Shown: positions 1-5,419, counted from the first letter of the stretch. The stretch: DNA of 6,109 bases from Rhodospirillales bacterium (GCA_030727885.1 JANRAT010000147.1:1-6109); one strand, 5' to 3'. The notes: generated by a model from the letters alone, not told the origin. A program made the numbers and translations.

Positions 1-1036
1 CTTCGGGGCAACACGCAATCCTTACAATCTGGCACGCACGCCCGGTGGATCATCCGGTGGCTCGGCGGCAGCACTGGCGACCGGCATGCTGCCGTTGGCG
101 CACGGCAGCGATACCGGCGGCAGCCTGCGCAATCCGGCGACGTGGTGCGGCATTGTCGGTTTTCGCCCGACCCCGGGGTTGGTCGCCCGCGAAACACGAA
201 CCCTGAACTATACCCATTTCAGCGTGCAGGGGCCTATGGGTCGTAGCGTTGCCGATGCGTCATTGATGCTGAGCGGGCTTGCCGGTGACGATCCGCGCGA
301 TGTGCTAGCGGGACCATGCGATCCAGAGGCATTCATCAATCTGCCGCCTGTCGATTTGTCCAGCCTGCGTGTCGCATGGTCGACCGATTTCGGCGGTACG
401 GCACCGATAGACGAGCCAATCCGCCAATCCTTTGCCGCCGTGATCAAGGAGATTTCACCGTGGTTCGGCACTTGTACCGAACGCAATCCGGATTTCGCCA
501 GTGCCCGAGACGTATTCTGGACTTTGCGCTGCATATACTATATGGCCAGCCACGAAGAACGCGTTGCCGCACACCGCGACATCCTTTCGCCAAACATCGT
601 CTCGAACGTCGAGGCAGGGCGATCGATGACCCTGACTGATGTGGCACGGGCAGAACGGGCCTGGGCCAAACTGTATGCAGATTTCGAAGCGTTCTTCGCC
701 GACGTTGATCTGCTGATCGTGCCCGGCAATGCCGTGTCGCCGTTTCTGATCGCTAACGGCATACCGAAATCCGTCGGCGGCAAACCGATGCAGAATTATG
801 TCGACGCTTCGCTGATTCGCTCAGCATTGACCCTTACCGGTCATCCGGTCATCGCGCTACCTGCGGGTCTGGATTCTGTCGGCATGCCGTTCGGGGTGCA
901 GATTGTTGGTCGCAGGCGCAAAGATCTGGATTTGCTTGCAGCAGCGGCTGCACTGGAAACGCAGATCGCGACGCGACCGTCACTTGCAATACCAAGGCCG
1001 GATCTGGCGTCACTTTACGGCGTCCGGGCCGATTAA
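1..1036 (+). CDS. Amidase signature family hydrolase, 5'-truncated by window edge
   Basis: Enzyme of the amidase signature (AS) family, which hydrolyses carboxamide bonds to acid plus ammonia or amine with a Ser-cisSer-Lys triad; probably cytoplasmic. The reading frame is open from base 2 and continues beyond the left edge; 344 residues are visible. The AS core is clear: a GGSSGGSAAA stretch (bases 44-73) followed by GSDTGGSLR. The Ser at bases 50-52 fits the cis-Ser and the Ser at 122-124 fits the nucleophile; they are 24 residues apart, as in characterised members. The catalytic Lys lies upstream, outside the window. The C-terminal part has the usual GHPVIALPAG block and a PFGVQIVG segment, so this end is intact and closes with TAA. 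The first visible ATG (base 86) is inside the core and is not the start. The family also contains GatA, but a stand-alone catabolic amidase is more likely here given the SDR, regulator and TRAP neighbours. Substrate unknown. Confidence 0.95.
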   Translation, partial: FGATRNPYNLARTPGGSSGGSAAALATGMLPLAHGSDTGGSLRNPATWCGIVGFRPTPGLVARETRTLNYTHFSVQGPMGRSVADASLMLSGLAGDDPRDVLAGPCDPEAFINLPPVDLSSLRVAWSTDFGGTAPIDEPIRQSFAAVIKEISPWFGTCTERNPDFASARDVFWTLRCIYYMASHEERVAAHRDILSPNIVSNVEAGRSMTLTDVARAERAWAKLYADFEAFFADVDLLIVPGNAVSPFLIANGIPKSVGGKPMQNYVDASLIRSALTLTGHPVIALPAGLDSVGMPFGVQIVGRRRKDLDLLAAAAALETQIATRPSLAIPRPDLASLYGVRAD

Positions 1037-1057
1037 CCTGAAGCGTGTGTCATGGGA

Positions 1058-1069
1058 AGCCTGGAGGCT
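1058..1069. repeat. Short palindrome just after the amidase stop
   Basis: AGCCT-GG-AGGCT is a perfect inverted repeat 22 bases after the amidase stop, between two converging genes. It could form a small RNA hairpin, but no T-run follows on either strand, so it is at best a weak transcript-end structure rather than a canonical terminator. Confidence 0.35.
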
Positions 1070-1080
1070 ATCAGTCTATC

Positions 1081-1095
1081 CAATTAGTCTAATTG
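1081..1095. repeat. AT-rich 15-bp palindrome at the convergence point
   Basis: CAATTAG-T-CTAATTG is a perfect 7-bp inverted repeat around one central base. It overlaps the TAG stop of the small membrane protein gene (1089-1091, minus strand) and lies 45 bases after the amidase stop. A 6-bp AT-rich hairpin is possible but weak. A related palindrome sharing CTAATTG lies at 1465-1478, on the other side of the small gene. The function is not evident. Confidence 0.5.
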
Positions 1096-1346
1096 AATAT
1101 GCCGCGCAAATTTAGAAAGGCCATTGCGGAACCCAGAACCAGGTATACGGAACTGCCGCCCAACAGGATCAGGGAGAAATTGAATACGGGCGTACCCTCG
1201 TCAGAGGTAAGGCACATGAGAACCGAAAAAACACATATGAAGGCGCCGACAATGAATGCCGGGACACCATAATGCCCGGCCCATGCGGCCAGCCCAGAAA
1301 GATACAAGGCCAGGATAATCAGAGAAGCAAATCGGTTGGCAGTCAT
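1089..1346 (-). CDS. Small hypothetical three-helix inner-membrane protein
   Basis: An 85-residue protein I do not recognise. It is strongly hydrophobic, with three likely membrane segments at about residues 7-23, 28-46 and 57-78. A short polar turn (TSDEGTPVFN, residues 48-57) separates the second and third. There is no cleavable signal peptide, no catalytic motif and no metal-binding pattern; Cys38 and Cys45 are inside the second helix. The ATG at 1346 is preceded by a purine-rich but weak ribosome site (AAGAAAAG, spacer about 4). A real gene is supported by the coherent alternation of helices and loops and by the lack of a competing reading frame on the other strand. It converges on the amidase and has its own upstream gap, so it is probably a single-gene unit. 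No role can be assigned. Confidence 0.6.
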   Translation of the reverse strand: MTANRFASLIILALYLSGLAAWAGHYGVPAFIVGAFICVFSVLMCLTSDEGTPVFNFSLILLGGSSVYLVLGSAMAFLNLRGIFN

Positions 1347-1421
1347 CTGTCTTTTCTTAAAGTAATTTTTTAAGCTGTCGGTTGCAGCGAAACCGCCCCC
1401 GCTGAAAAAGGAACAACCGGC

Positions 1422-1450
1422 GATAAAAGCGATAAAGCGTCACCGGTCAA
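1422..1450 (-). promoter_or_regulatory. Weak candidate promoter for the small membrane protein gene
   Basis: On the minus strand TTGACC (1450-1445, five of six to the -35 consensus) is followed after 17 bases by TTTATC (1427-1422, a poor -10). It points at the start at 1346 with a leader of about 70 bases. The -10 match is weak, so this is only a candidate. Confidence 0.25.
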
Positions 1451-1464
1451 TCCCGAGCAAATCC

Positions 1465-1478
1465 TAATTGAGCAATTA
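1465..1478. repeat. AT-rich palindrome TAATTG-AG-CAATTA
   Basis: A perfect 6-bp inverted repeat around two central bases, in the 223-base gap between the small membrane protein gene and the phosphatase gene. It shares the CTAATTG heptamer with the palindrome at 1081-1095. It lies directly downstream (minus strand) of the terminator-like hairpin at 1484-1502. It could be an operator for an unidentified regulator. Confidence 0.4.
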
Positions 1479-1479
1479 T

Positions 1480-1502
1480 TAAAATCAAGCGGATTGCTTG
1501 AT
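1480..1502 (-). terminator. Likely intrinsic terminator of the phosphatase transcript
   Basis: Read on the minus strand, ATCAAGC-AATCC-GCTTGAT forms a perfect 7-bp stem with a 5-base loop (1502-1484) and runs into a short T-rich tail (TTTTAATAATT). It lies about 68 bases after the phosphatase stop at 1570, the right place and orientation. The stem is only moderately GC-rich and the T-run is short, so efficiency may be modest. Confidence 0.5.
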
Positions 1503-1569
1503 CAAAGGAGCTTATTCAACGGGGTAATGACCATGCCACTCTATGGCTTTAAAATCTCCGGGGGCTCAC

Positions 1570-2178
1570 TCACTCGGTTTTGATCGAGCCGACCATTTTG
1601 AGTGCACCATTCTTACCCACGCGTGCGATCACCAGTTCACCGGAGCTTGGATAATACGCCGTCAGCGCCGTTATATTTACTTGATGCGTGACGAGAATAT
1701 GCAACTCGCGAAGATTCATTTGCGACAACCATGCTTTAAGACCCTCTGATTGCCGTTCCTCGTTCTCGTAGCGCTGATAGAACGAATTCAGTTCTTTTAG
1801 AGTCTTAACCGGTCCTAGCTGCAAAAATTCTGCTGTATCCTGGCAGCGGCACCATTGGCTTGAGTAAACGTGCGCTTTTGTGATGCCGTTCTTGCGAAAC
1901 CGTTCACCGATCCGCGCAGCCTGCGCGCGTCCTTCCGCCGATAAATTCCGCTGGGTAGAGCAGTCATCAATTTTGAAGTTATCGGGATCACCTGTGCCGG
2001 GGGCAATGGTATGGCGTATGAGGGCAATGTGGTCCCCGGAACGCAGTGCGGACCAAAGCATTTCCTCGTTGGCTTCGGCAGCGTTCTGATGGATTAAAAC
2101 ACAGAAGCTGGTCACGATTACAGCCAAGGCGCGTGATAATATCCCCGGCTCTATTGTCAGATGGTTTTGCACATTCAT
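1570..2178 (-). CDS. Exported histidine phosphatase superfamily protein
   Basis: A 202-residue member of the histidine phosphatase (phosphoglycerate mutase-like) superfamily, predicted periplasmic. The N-terminus has Arg16, a hydrophobic core at about 17-30 and an AEA cleavage site after residue 36. Catalytic features in order: LIRH at 53-56 (phospho-acceptor His56), CSTQRNLSAEGR at 73-84, SSQWCRCQDTA at 106-116 with Arg111 matching the second conserved Arg, and VTHQVN with His165 as the second active-site His. The classical RHG triplet is RHT here, with APGTGDP following. The start at 2178 was chosen because AAGGA lies 6 bases upstream; an in-frame ATG seven codons earlier (2199) has no ribosome site. 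The gene follows the SDR after 112 bases with no clear terminator between, so cotranscription is possible. Substrate unknown; a phosphoester in the envelope or exported material is the family-based guess. Confidence 0.85.
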   Translation of the reverse strand: MNVQNHLTIEPGILSRALAVIVTSFCVLIHQNAAEANEEMLWSALRSGDHIALIRHTIAPGTGDPDNFKIDDCSTQRNLSAEGRAQAARIGERFRKNGITKAHVYSSQWCRCQDTAEFLQLGPVKTLKELNSFYQRYENEERQSEGLKAWLSQMNLRELHILVTHQVNITALTAYYPSSGELVIARVGKNGALKMVGSIKTE

Positions 2179-2184
2179 CCCCGA

Positions 2185-2189
2185 TCCTT
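2185..2189 (-). promoter_or_regulatory. Ribosome binding site deciding the phosphatase start
   Basis: AAGGA on the minus strand, six bases before the ATG at 2178. No comparable sequence precedes the upstream in-frame ATG at 2199, so the shorter 202-residue product is preferred. Confidence 0.7.
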
Positions 2190-2290
2190 GCTCGTCCATA
2201 TGCTGCTTGTATGCAGATACGTTTCGTCAAACGCTTCGGATCACCGACACATGAATTGCCGGGGTTTTGAGATAATGTGGAGCGACCCGC

Positions 2291-3082
2291 TCAATAGGAA
2301 ATCGCCTCACTTGATCCGCCATCAACGGCAATGCATTGCCCGGTCACCATGCTGGCCATCGGAGAGCAGAAGAACAGTGCCGCAGCGGCAATATCCTCTG
2401 GCTGTATCAGCTTGCCGAGCGGGATATCCTTAACGCGCCTTGAGATGACGGCATTGATATCTTCACCCGATTGTCTGGATTCGCTTTCGAAAATCTGGGT
2501 GACCCGTTCGGTTGCCGTGTATCCCGGATGAATGCAATTGACGGTGACGTTGAAGCGGGCCGCATAATTGGCAAATTGCTTGGTAAAATTGGCGACCCCG
2601 GCGTTGGCCACACCGTTTGTCATCCTGAGCGGGGCAACGATGCGGGCGGTCATGCCACCTATATTGACGATCCTGCCGGTACCTTGCTTTTTCAGGTGTG
2701 GCAGCGCCAACCGCGCAATGCGGATGTATGCCATGAGCTTGACGTCAATGTGATAGCGGAATTCATCATCCGTCAATTCGTCGAACGGCGCACTCGTCGA
2801 GGTCACCGCATTATTGACGAGAATATCCAGCGAACCTGCTGCACGCACGGCGTCCGCAACAAACTTTTCTATGTCTTCCGTGCGGCTGACGTCGGCTTGA
2901 AAGCCCCAGGCGTTTACGCCTTTGTCCTTCAAGTCGGCGACGGTCTGATCCAGACTGTCTTTTGACCGCCCGCAAATCGCGATGTTGACGCCATGATCGG
3001 CCAGCATGAGGGCAATGGCCCGACCGATGCCGCGGCTGCCACCGGTGACGAATGCCGTTTTACCTTTGAGTTGGAAGTCCAT
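2291..3082 (-). CDS. SDR-fold protein with a degenerate catalytic tetrad
   Basis: A 263-residue short-chain dehydrogenase/reductase, normal length for a classical SDR, cytoplasmic. The Rossmann part is intact: TGGSRGIG at 13-20, GRS at 38-40 after the second strand (the Arg suggests NADP(H)), DV at 64-65, and NNA at 90-92. The PG-x-T loop (HPGYTATE, 185-192) and a VDGG C-terminus are also standard. The active site is not. Aligned by motif, the tetrad Asn is Lys115, the Ser is Gly143 (NIGGM), the Tyr is Asn156 and the Lys is Asn160, and no YxxxK occurs anywhere. It may therefore bind cofactor but use different chemistry, as dienoyl-CoA reductases without the Tyr do, or be non-enzymatic. The start at 3082 has GAAGG 10 bases upstream. 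The longer in-frame ATG (3133) overlaps the predicted -10 and has no ribosome site. The gene lies downstream of the regulator, with its own promoter in the 189-base gap. Confidence 0.9.
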   Translation of the reverse strand: MDFQLKGKTAFVTGGSRGIGRAIALMLADHGVNIAICGRSKDSLDQTVADLKDKGVNAWGFQADVSRTEDIEKFVADAVRAAGSLDILVNNAVTSTSAPFDELTDDEFRYHIDVKLMAYIRIARLALPHLKKQGTGRIVNIGGMTARIVAPLRMTNGVANAGVANFTKQFANYAARFNVTVNCIHPGYTATERVTQIFESESRQSGEDINAVISRRVKDIPLGKLIQPEDIAAAALFFCSPMASMVTGQCIAVDGGSSEAISY

Positions 3083-3092
3083 TGACCGGTTA

Positions 3093-3097
3093 CCTTC
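3093..3097 (-). promoter_or_regulatory. Ribosome binding site deciding the SDR start
   Basis: GAAGG on the minus strand, 10 bases before the ATG at 3082. The upstream in-frame ATG at 3133 lacks any Shine-Dalgarno, so the 263-residue form beginning MDFQLKGKTAF is preferred. Confidence 0.6.
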
Positions 3098-3132
3098 AAT
3101 TATCAGTTTGGAGAAGTCTCTGCTCAGTAACA

Positions 3133-3161
3133 TTCATAGAAGGTGCCACCTTCAGAGTAAA
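3133..3161 (-). promoter_or_regulatory. Predicted promoter of the SDR gene
   Basis: On the minus strand, TTTACT (3161-3156, four of six to -35) and TATGAA (3138-3133, four of six to -10) are separated by exactly 17 bases. The predicted transcript start is near 3126, giving a leader of about 44 bases to the ATG at 3082. The spacer is almost filled by the palindrome described separately at 3139-3153, which argues for control by a DNA-binding protein. Confidence 0.45.
3139..3153. promoter_or_regulatory. Perfect 15-bp palindrome in the SDR promoter spacer (candidate operator)
   Basis: GAAGGTG-C-CACCTTC is a perfect 7-bp inverted repeat about one central base. It lies in non-coding DNA between the predicted -35 and -10 of the SDR promoter. 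A bound dimer there would block RNA polymerase or alter promoter geometry. The cognate regulator is not known; the adjacent GlxA-type regulator is one candidate, but a dimeric repressor encoded elsewhere fits a compact palindrome better. Confidence 0.55.
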
Positions 3162-3173
3162 TGCGCTGCTGAG

Positions 3174-3207
3174 AGGATCGTGCACGAGGCATGTCTCTTG
3201 CGATCCT
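3174..3207. promoter_or_regulatory. Spaced inverted repeat upstream of the SDR promoter (candidate activator site)
   Basis: AGGATCG (3174-3180) and CGATCCT (3201-3207) are perfect complements separated by 20 bases. The centre is about 64 bases upstream of the predicted SDR transcript start, a usual position for an activator. The spacer also contains a near-palindrome, GAGGCATGTCTC (3187-3198), with one mismatched pair. The region is non-coding. Confidence 0.35.
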
Positions 3208-3271
3208 GATCTGAAAAACTATTCGCCATCAGAATTCACGATATTTGCAAATCGACTCTTTGTGCGCGTCT

Positions 3272-4303
3272 TTAATTTGGCAATACCGCGTCAGGAGCTG
3301 GAAACGAAATATCAGTTCCTTCCTGACGATGCGCCCGAGGAGTTTTGCGGAACAGCGCTTTGAACTCGCGGCTGAAATGCGGCGCGTCGGCAAAACCGGC
3401 GTCGCCTGCGATTTGTGAGATGCTGAGGCGGGTATGCGTCAGCAGCCACGCACCATAGCGGAGCCGCATGTTTCGGTAGTATGCAGTCGGAGTCTGCCCA
3501 AGTTCCTGGGTGAAGCATCTTTCAAGCTGGCGCAGCCCTGTCCCTGAATGTTGTGCCAGTTCCGGCATCGGCATCGGACCATTCAGTGTCTGCTCCATAA
3601 GGTGTACGGCACGGCGCACTCTGTCGTCGCGGACGCCGTTGAGGTCATTATAGAAGTGTGCCTGTGGATAGCTGGCCGGACGGATGTCCGGCAGCATCAT
3701 ATGGCGGATACTCTGCTGCGCCTTGTCGTGCCCGCAATGTCTGGAGATCAGATGCAACGCCAGATCGGAGGCCCCGGCAGACCCGGCACAGGTGATCCGT
3801 TTGCCGGCATCAAGGAAAATCCTGTCCGGAAGTGCATCAATTGTCGGAAACTCGGCCCGGAAGGCTTCGAAAACGTTCCAGTGCACGCAAGCCACATAAC
3901 CGGCCATTAAGCCGGCGCGGGCAATGTTGAAGGTGCCGGTACAGAGGCCGATCAGCGGTACGCCGGCGGCATCGGCTTCATGCAGGTATTTGTCGAACCA
4001 CTTTGGCTGAGTGCGGTTGAGATAACCATTGCCGCCGCAAACCGCGATGTAATCGAAACGGGACGGATCGATCAGGCCACTGGAAGGATGTGTTATCAGA
4101 CCGCAACTGGCGGTGACGCTGCTTGGACCCATGATCTCCCAGCCACAGTCAATCTGACGGCTTCGGCCGCCAACATCGGCGGAAAGTCTGACCGCTTCAA
4201 TGAAGCCCGAGAATGCATTGAGGGTAAATGCGTCGAGCAGGATAAAGCCGACCCGAAGCCGTTGTCGCGGGGTCGATATGGCAGATTTGTCTAATTTATT
4301 CAA
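3272..4303 (-). CDS. GlxA-type AraC family transcriptional regulator (DJ-1/PfpI domain plus AraC HTH), TTG start
   Basis: A 343-residue cytoplasmic DNA-binding regulator with the GlxA architecture. Residues 16-190 form a DJ-1/PfpI-like (class I glutamine amidotransferase-like) sensor domain, with VGFILLDAFTLNAFSGF at 18-34, the nucleophile-elbow-like LIGLCTGTFNIARAGL at 118-132 (Cys121) and HWN at 141-143. Residues 225-328 form the AraC DNA-binding domain with two helix-turn-helix motifs, about 247-270 and 294-320 (SISQIAGDAGFADAPHFSREF), ending in the usual F-RKTP-R. This architecture includes regulators of quaternary amine and amino acid use such as GbdR and CdhR; membership is clear, the ligand is not. 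No ATG lies near the domain start. TTG at 4303 is chosen because GGAGG lies 10 bases upstream. The gene is divergent from dctP and upstream of the SDR, so both are the likely targets. The C-terminus is complete. Confidence 0.92.
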   Translation of the reverse strand: MNKLDKSAISTPRQRLRVGFILLDAFTLNAFSGFIEAVRLSADVGGRSRQIDCGWEIMGPSSVTASCGLITHPSSGLIDPSRFDYIAVCGGNGYLNRTQPKWFDKYLHEADAAGVPLIGLCTGTFNIARAGLMAGYVACVHWNVFEAFRAEFPTIDALPDRIFLDAGKRITCAGSAGASDLALHLISRHCGHDKAQQSIRHMMLPDIRPASYPQAHFYNDLNGVRDDRVRRAVHLMEQTLNGPMPMPELAQHSGTGLRQLERCFTQELGQTPTAYYRNMRLRYGAWLLTHTRLSISQIAGDAGFADAPHFSREFKALFRKTPRAHRQEGTDISFPAPDAVLPN

Positions 4304-4313
4304 TTTTAAGACG

Positions 4314-4318
4314 CCTCC
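4314..4318 (-). promoter_or_regulatory. Shine-Dalgarno supporting the TTG start of the regulator
   Basis: GGAGG on the minus strand, 10 bases before TTG at 4303. It is the only strong ribosome site near the N-terminus of the sensor domain. Four of its bases fall within a possible stem with CTCCG further upstream in the transcript (4334-4338). Confidence 0.6.
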
Positions 4319-4338
4319 GTTCTTGGGACTGACCGGAG
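4315..4338 (-). promoter_or_regulatory. Possible stem masking the regulator ribosome site
   Basis: In the minus-strand transcript CTCCG (4338-4334) can pair with CGGAG (4319-4315), separated by 14 bases. The 3' arm includes most of the GGAGG ribosome site of the regulator. Together with the TTG start this suggests low translation, if the transcript begins upstream of 4338. The stem is only 5 bp, so this is tentative. Confidence 0.25.
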
Positions 4339-4349
4339 CTTAGCATAAT
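4323..4349 (+). promoter_or_regulatory. Candidate promoter of the TRAP operon
   Basis: TTGGGA (4323-4328, four of six to -35) and CATAAT (4344-4349, five of six to -10) are separated by 15 bases, slightly short. The predicted transcript start is near 4356, giving a leader of about 74 bases to the dctP ATG. The -10 lies inside the inverted repeat at 4341-4359, consistent with regulation. Confidence 0.4.
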
Positions 4350-4359
4350 CTTTTTGCTA
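4341..4359. promoter_or_regulatory. Inverted repeat over the dctP -10 (candidate operator)
   Basis: TAGCA (4341-4345) and TGCTA (4355-4359) are perfect 5-bp arms separated by 9 bases, in the divergent region between the regulator and dctP. The site covers the predicted -10 of the TRAP operon and lies 38 bases before the regulator start, so a protein here could affect both genes. The arms are short and could occur by chance in AT-rich promoter DNA. Confidence 0.35.
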
Positions 4360-4417
4360 TAACGAAGCGTGGATGTGGAAAAAAACACAAACACACACGC
4401 CGGACAGCTTCTCAGGC

Positions 4418-4425
4418 AAGGAGAG
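4418..4425 (+). promoter_or_regulatory. Ribosome binding site deciding the dctP start
   Basis: AAGGAGAG ends four bases before the ATG at 4430, with the GGAG core six bases away. It places the start exactly at the signal peptide. An in-frame ATG at 4373 would add 19 polar residues before the signal peptide and lacks a good ribosome site. Confidence 0.8.
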
Positions 4426-4429
4426 TTTC

Positions 4430-5419
4430 ATGTTTCAACATAAAATCGCAGGGTTTTCGATGGCTGCTGTTATCGGATTGACCTGTCTTTCAAATGCGCA
4501 AGCTCAGGAATTCAGTTTCAAGGCCAATGTTGTCGGTAACGAAGAAGGAACCGCGTATCTTTCTACCAAGCGGTTTGCCGATGTCATTGCCAAGGACTCA
4601 GGCGGCAAGATCGCCGTCAAGGTATTCCATTCCAGTTCACTCGGTGATCAACCCAGTTCTCTCGAATCCATGAAGGTTGGCACCCTCGATATCGCGACCA
4701 TCGAAACGCCGATCACAAGTGTCGATCCGGTACTTGGCGCAACAGCATTGCCCTATCTCTTCAATGGCCGCGATCACGTGGCCAGGGCATTGTCTGGCGA
4801 AGCCGGTAAATGGATCGAGAAGCGGCTGGCTGCCAAAGGCTTCCAGGTTATCGGATTCCTTGAAGGGGGCTTTCGACAGATCACCAACAACGTCCGTCCG
4901 ATCGTGACCCCGGCCGACCTCAAGGGCATCAAGATGCGGACACCGGGCAGCAAGCTTCGCATCGCTATCTTCAATCATTATGGTGCCAATGCCTCACCAC
5001 TGCCGTTTGCCGAGCTTTACACTGCGTTGCAAACCGGCGCATTTGACGGTCAGGAAAACCCGGTGATCTGGGCCAGGACGACAAAGTTTTATGAGGTGCA
5101 GAAGTATCTCTCTATGACCAACCACCTCTATACGGTGACCTATCTGCTGATGAGCGACAAGTCGTTCGCGAAGCTGCCGGCGAACCTGCAGGCTGCCGTC
5201 AAGAAAGCCGGTAAAGAAGCGGCAGCGTATTCGGTAGAACTTGGCGTCAAGGCCGACATGGAAGACGTTGAGTTTCTGAAAGAAAAGGGCATGAAGGTCA
5301 ATCAGGCCGACATCCCGTCCTTTGTGAAGGCATCGAAGTCAATCTGGGATGATTGGTCCAAGGAAAATGGCGATGATGCGAAAATGCTGATTGATCTGGT
5401 TCAGAAAGCCGCGAAGTAA
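4430..5419 (+). CDS. dctP: TRAP transporter substrate-binding protein, DctP family
   Basis: A periplasmic binding protein of a tripartite ATP-independent periplasmic (TRAP) transporter; it captures an organic acid and delivers it to the DctQM membrane subunits. It has 329 residues, the usual size. A signal peptide occupies residues 1-25 (hydrophobic FSMAAVIGLTCL, AQA cleavage before QEF). Family features follow: SLGDQPSSLESMKVGTLDIA at about 71-89, LPYLF at 107-111, GGFRQITNN at 146-154, DLKGIKMRTPGS at 163-174 and the strongly conserved ALQTGAFDGQENP at 199-211. Arg170 in KMRTPGS matches the Arg that clamps the substrate carboxylate in solved DctP proteins, so a carboxylate-bearing substrate is expected. 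Substrate identity is not readable. The start was chosen by ribosome site and signal peptide. It is first in a dctP-dctQ-dctM operon, divergent from the GlxA-type regulator. The symbol is the generic family name. Confidence 0.95.
   Translation: MFQHKIAGFSMAAVIGLTCLSNAQAQEFSFKANVVGNEEGTAYLSTKRFADVIAKDSGGKIAVKVFHSSSLGDQPSSLESMKVGTLDIATIETPITSVDPVLGATALPYLFNGRDHVARALSGEAGKWIEKRLAAKGFQVIGFLEGGFRQITNNVRPIVTPADLKGIKMRTPGSKLRIAIFNHYGANASPLPFAELYTALQTGAFDGQENPVIWARTTKFYEVQKYLSMTNHLYTVTYLLMSDKSFAKLPANLQAAVKKAGKEAAAYSVELGVKADMEDVEFLKEKGMKVNQADIPSFVKASKSIWDDWSKENGDDAKMLIDLVQKAAK

Noticed and set aside
1385..1404. Inverted repeat CAGCG...CGCTG near an A-run, considered as a terminator
   Set aside because: The T-run on the minus strand precedes the stem rather than following it, and the plus strand gives As after it. 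It does not work as an intrinsic terminator in either direction.
1420..1436. Direct repeat GCGATAAA-A-GCGATAAA
   Set aside because: There are only two copies of an 8-base unit in an intergenic gap, with no array structure and no link to a known element. It is too little to call a functional repeat.
1527..1583. Tiny plus-strand frame (18 codons) after AAAGGAG in the gap before the phosphatase end
   Set aside because: The AGGAG is too far from the ATG and the nearer GGGG too close. The peptide has no features and runs into the 3' end of the phosphatase gene on the other strand.
2471..2965. Plus-strand open frame of 164 codons opposite the SDR gene
   Set aside because: It is antisense to a strongly supported SDR frame, with no ribosome site and no recognisable domain.
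3083..3133. Longer SDR form starting at the ATG at 3133
   Set aside because: It has no ribosome site, overlaps the predicted -10, and adds 17 residues before the normal SDR N-terminus.
3548..4294. Plus-strand open frames (120, 71 and 104 codons) opposite the regulator
   Set aside because: They are antisense to a complete GlxA/AraC protein with all its domain motifs, and they show no domain of their own.
4373..4429. Longer dctP form starting at the ATG at 4373
   Set aside because: It would place 19 polar residues ahead of a textbook signal peptide. The ATG at 4430 has a near-perfect ribosome site.
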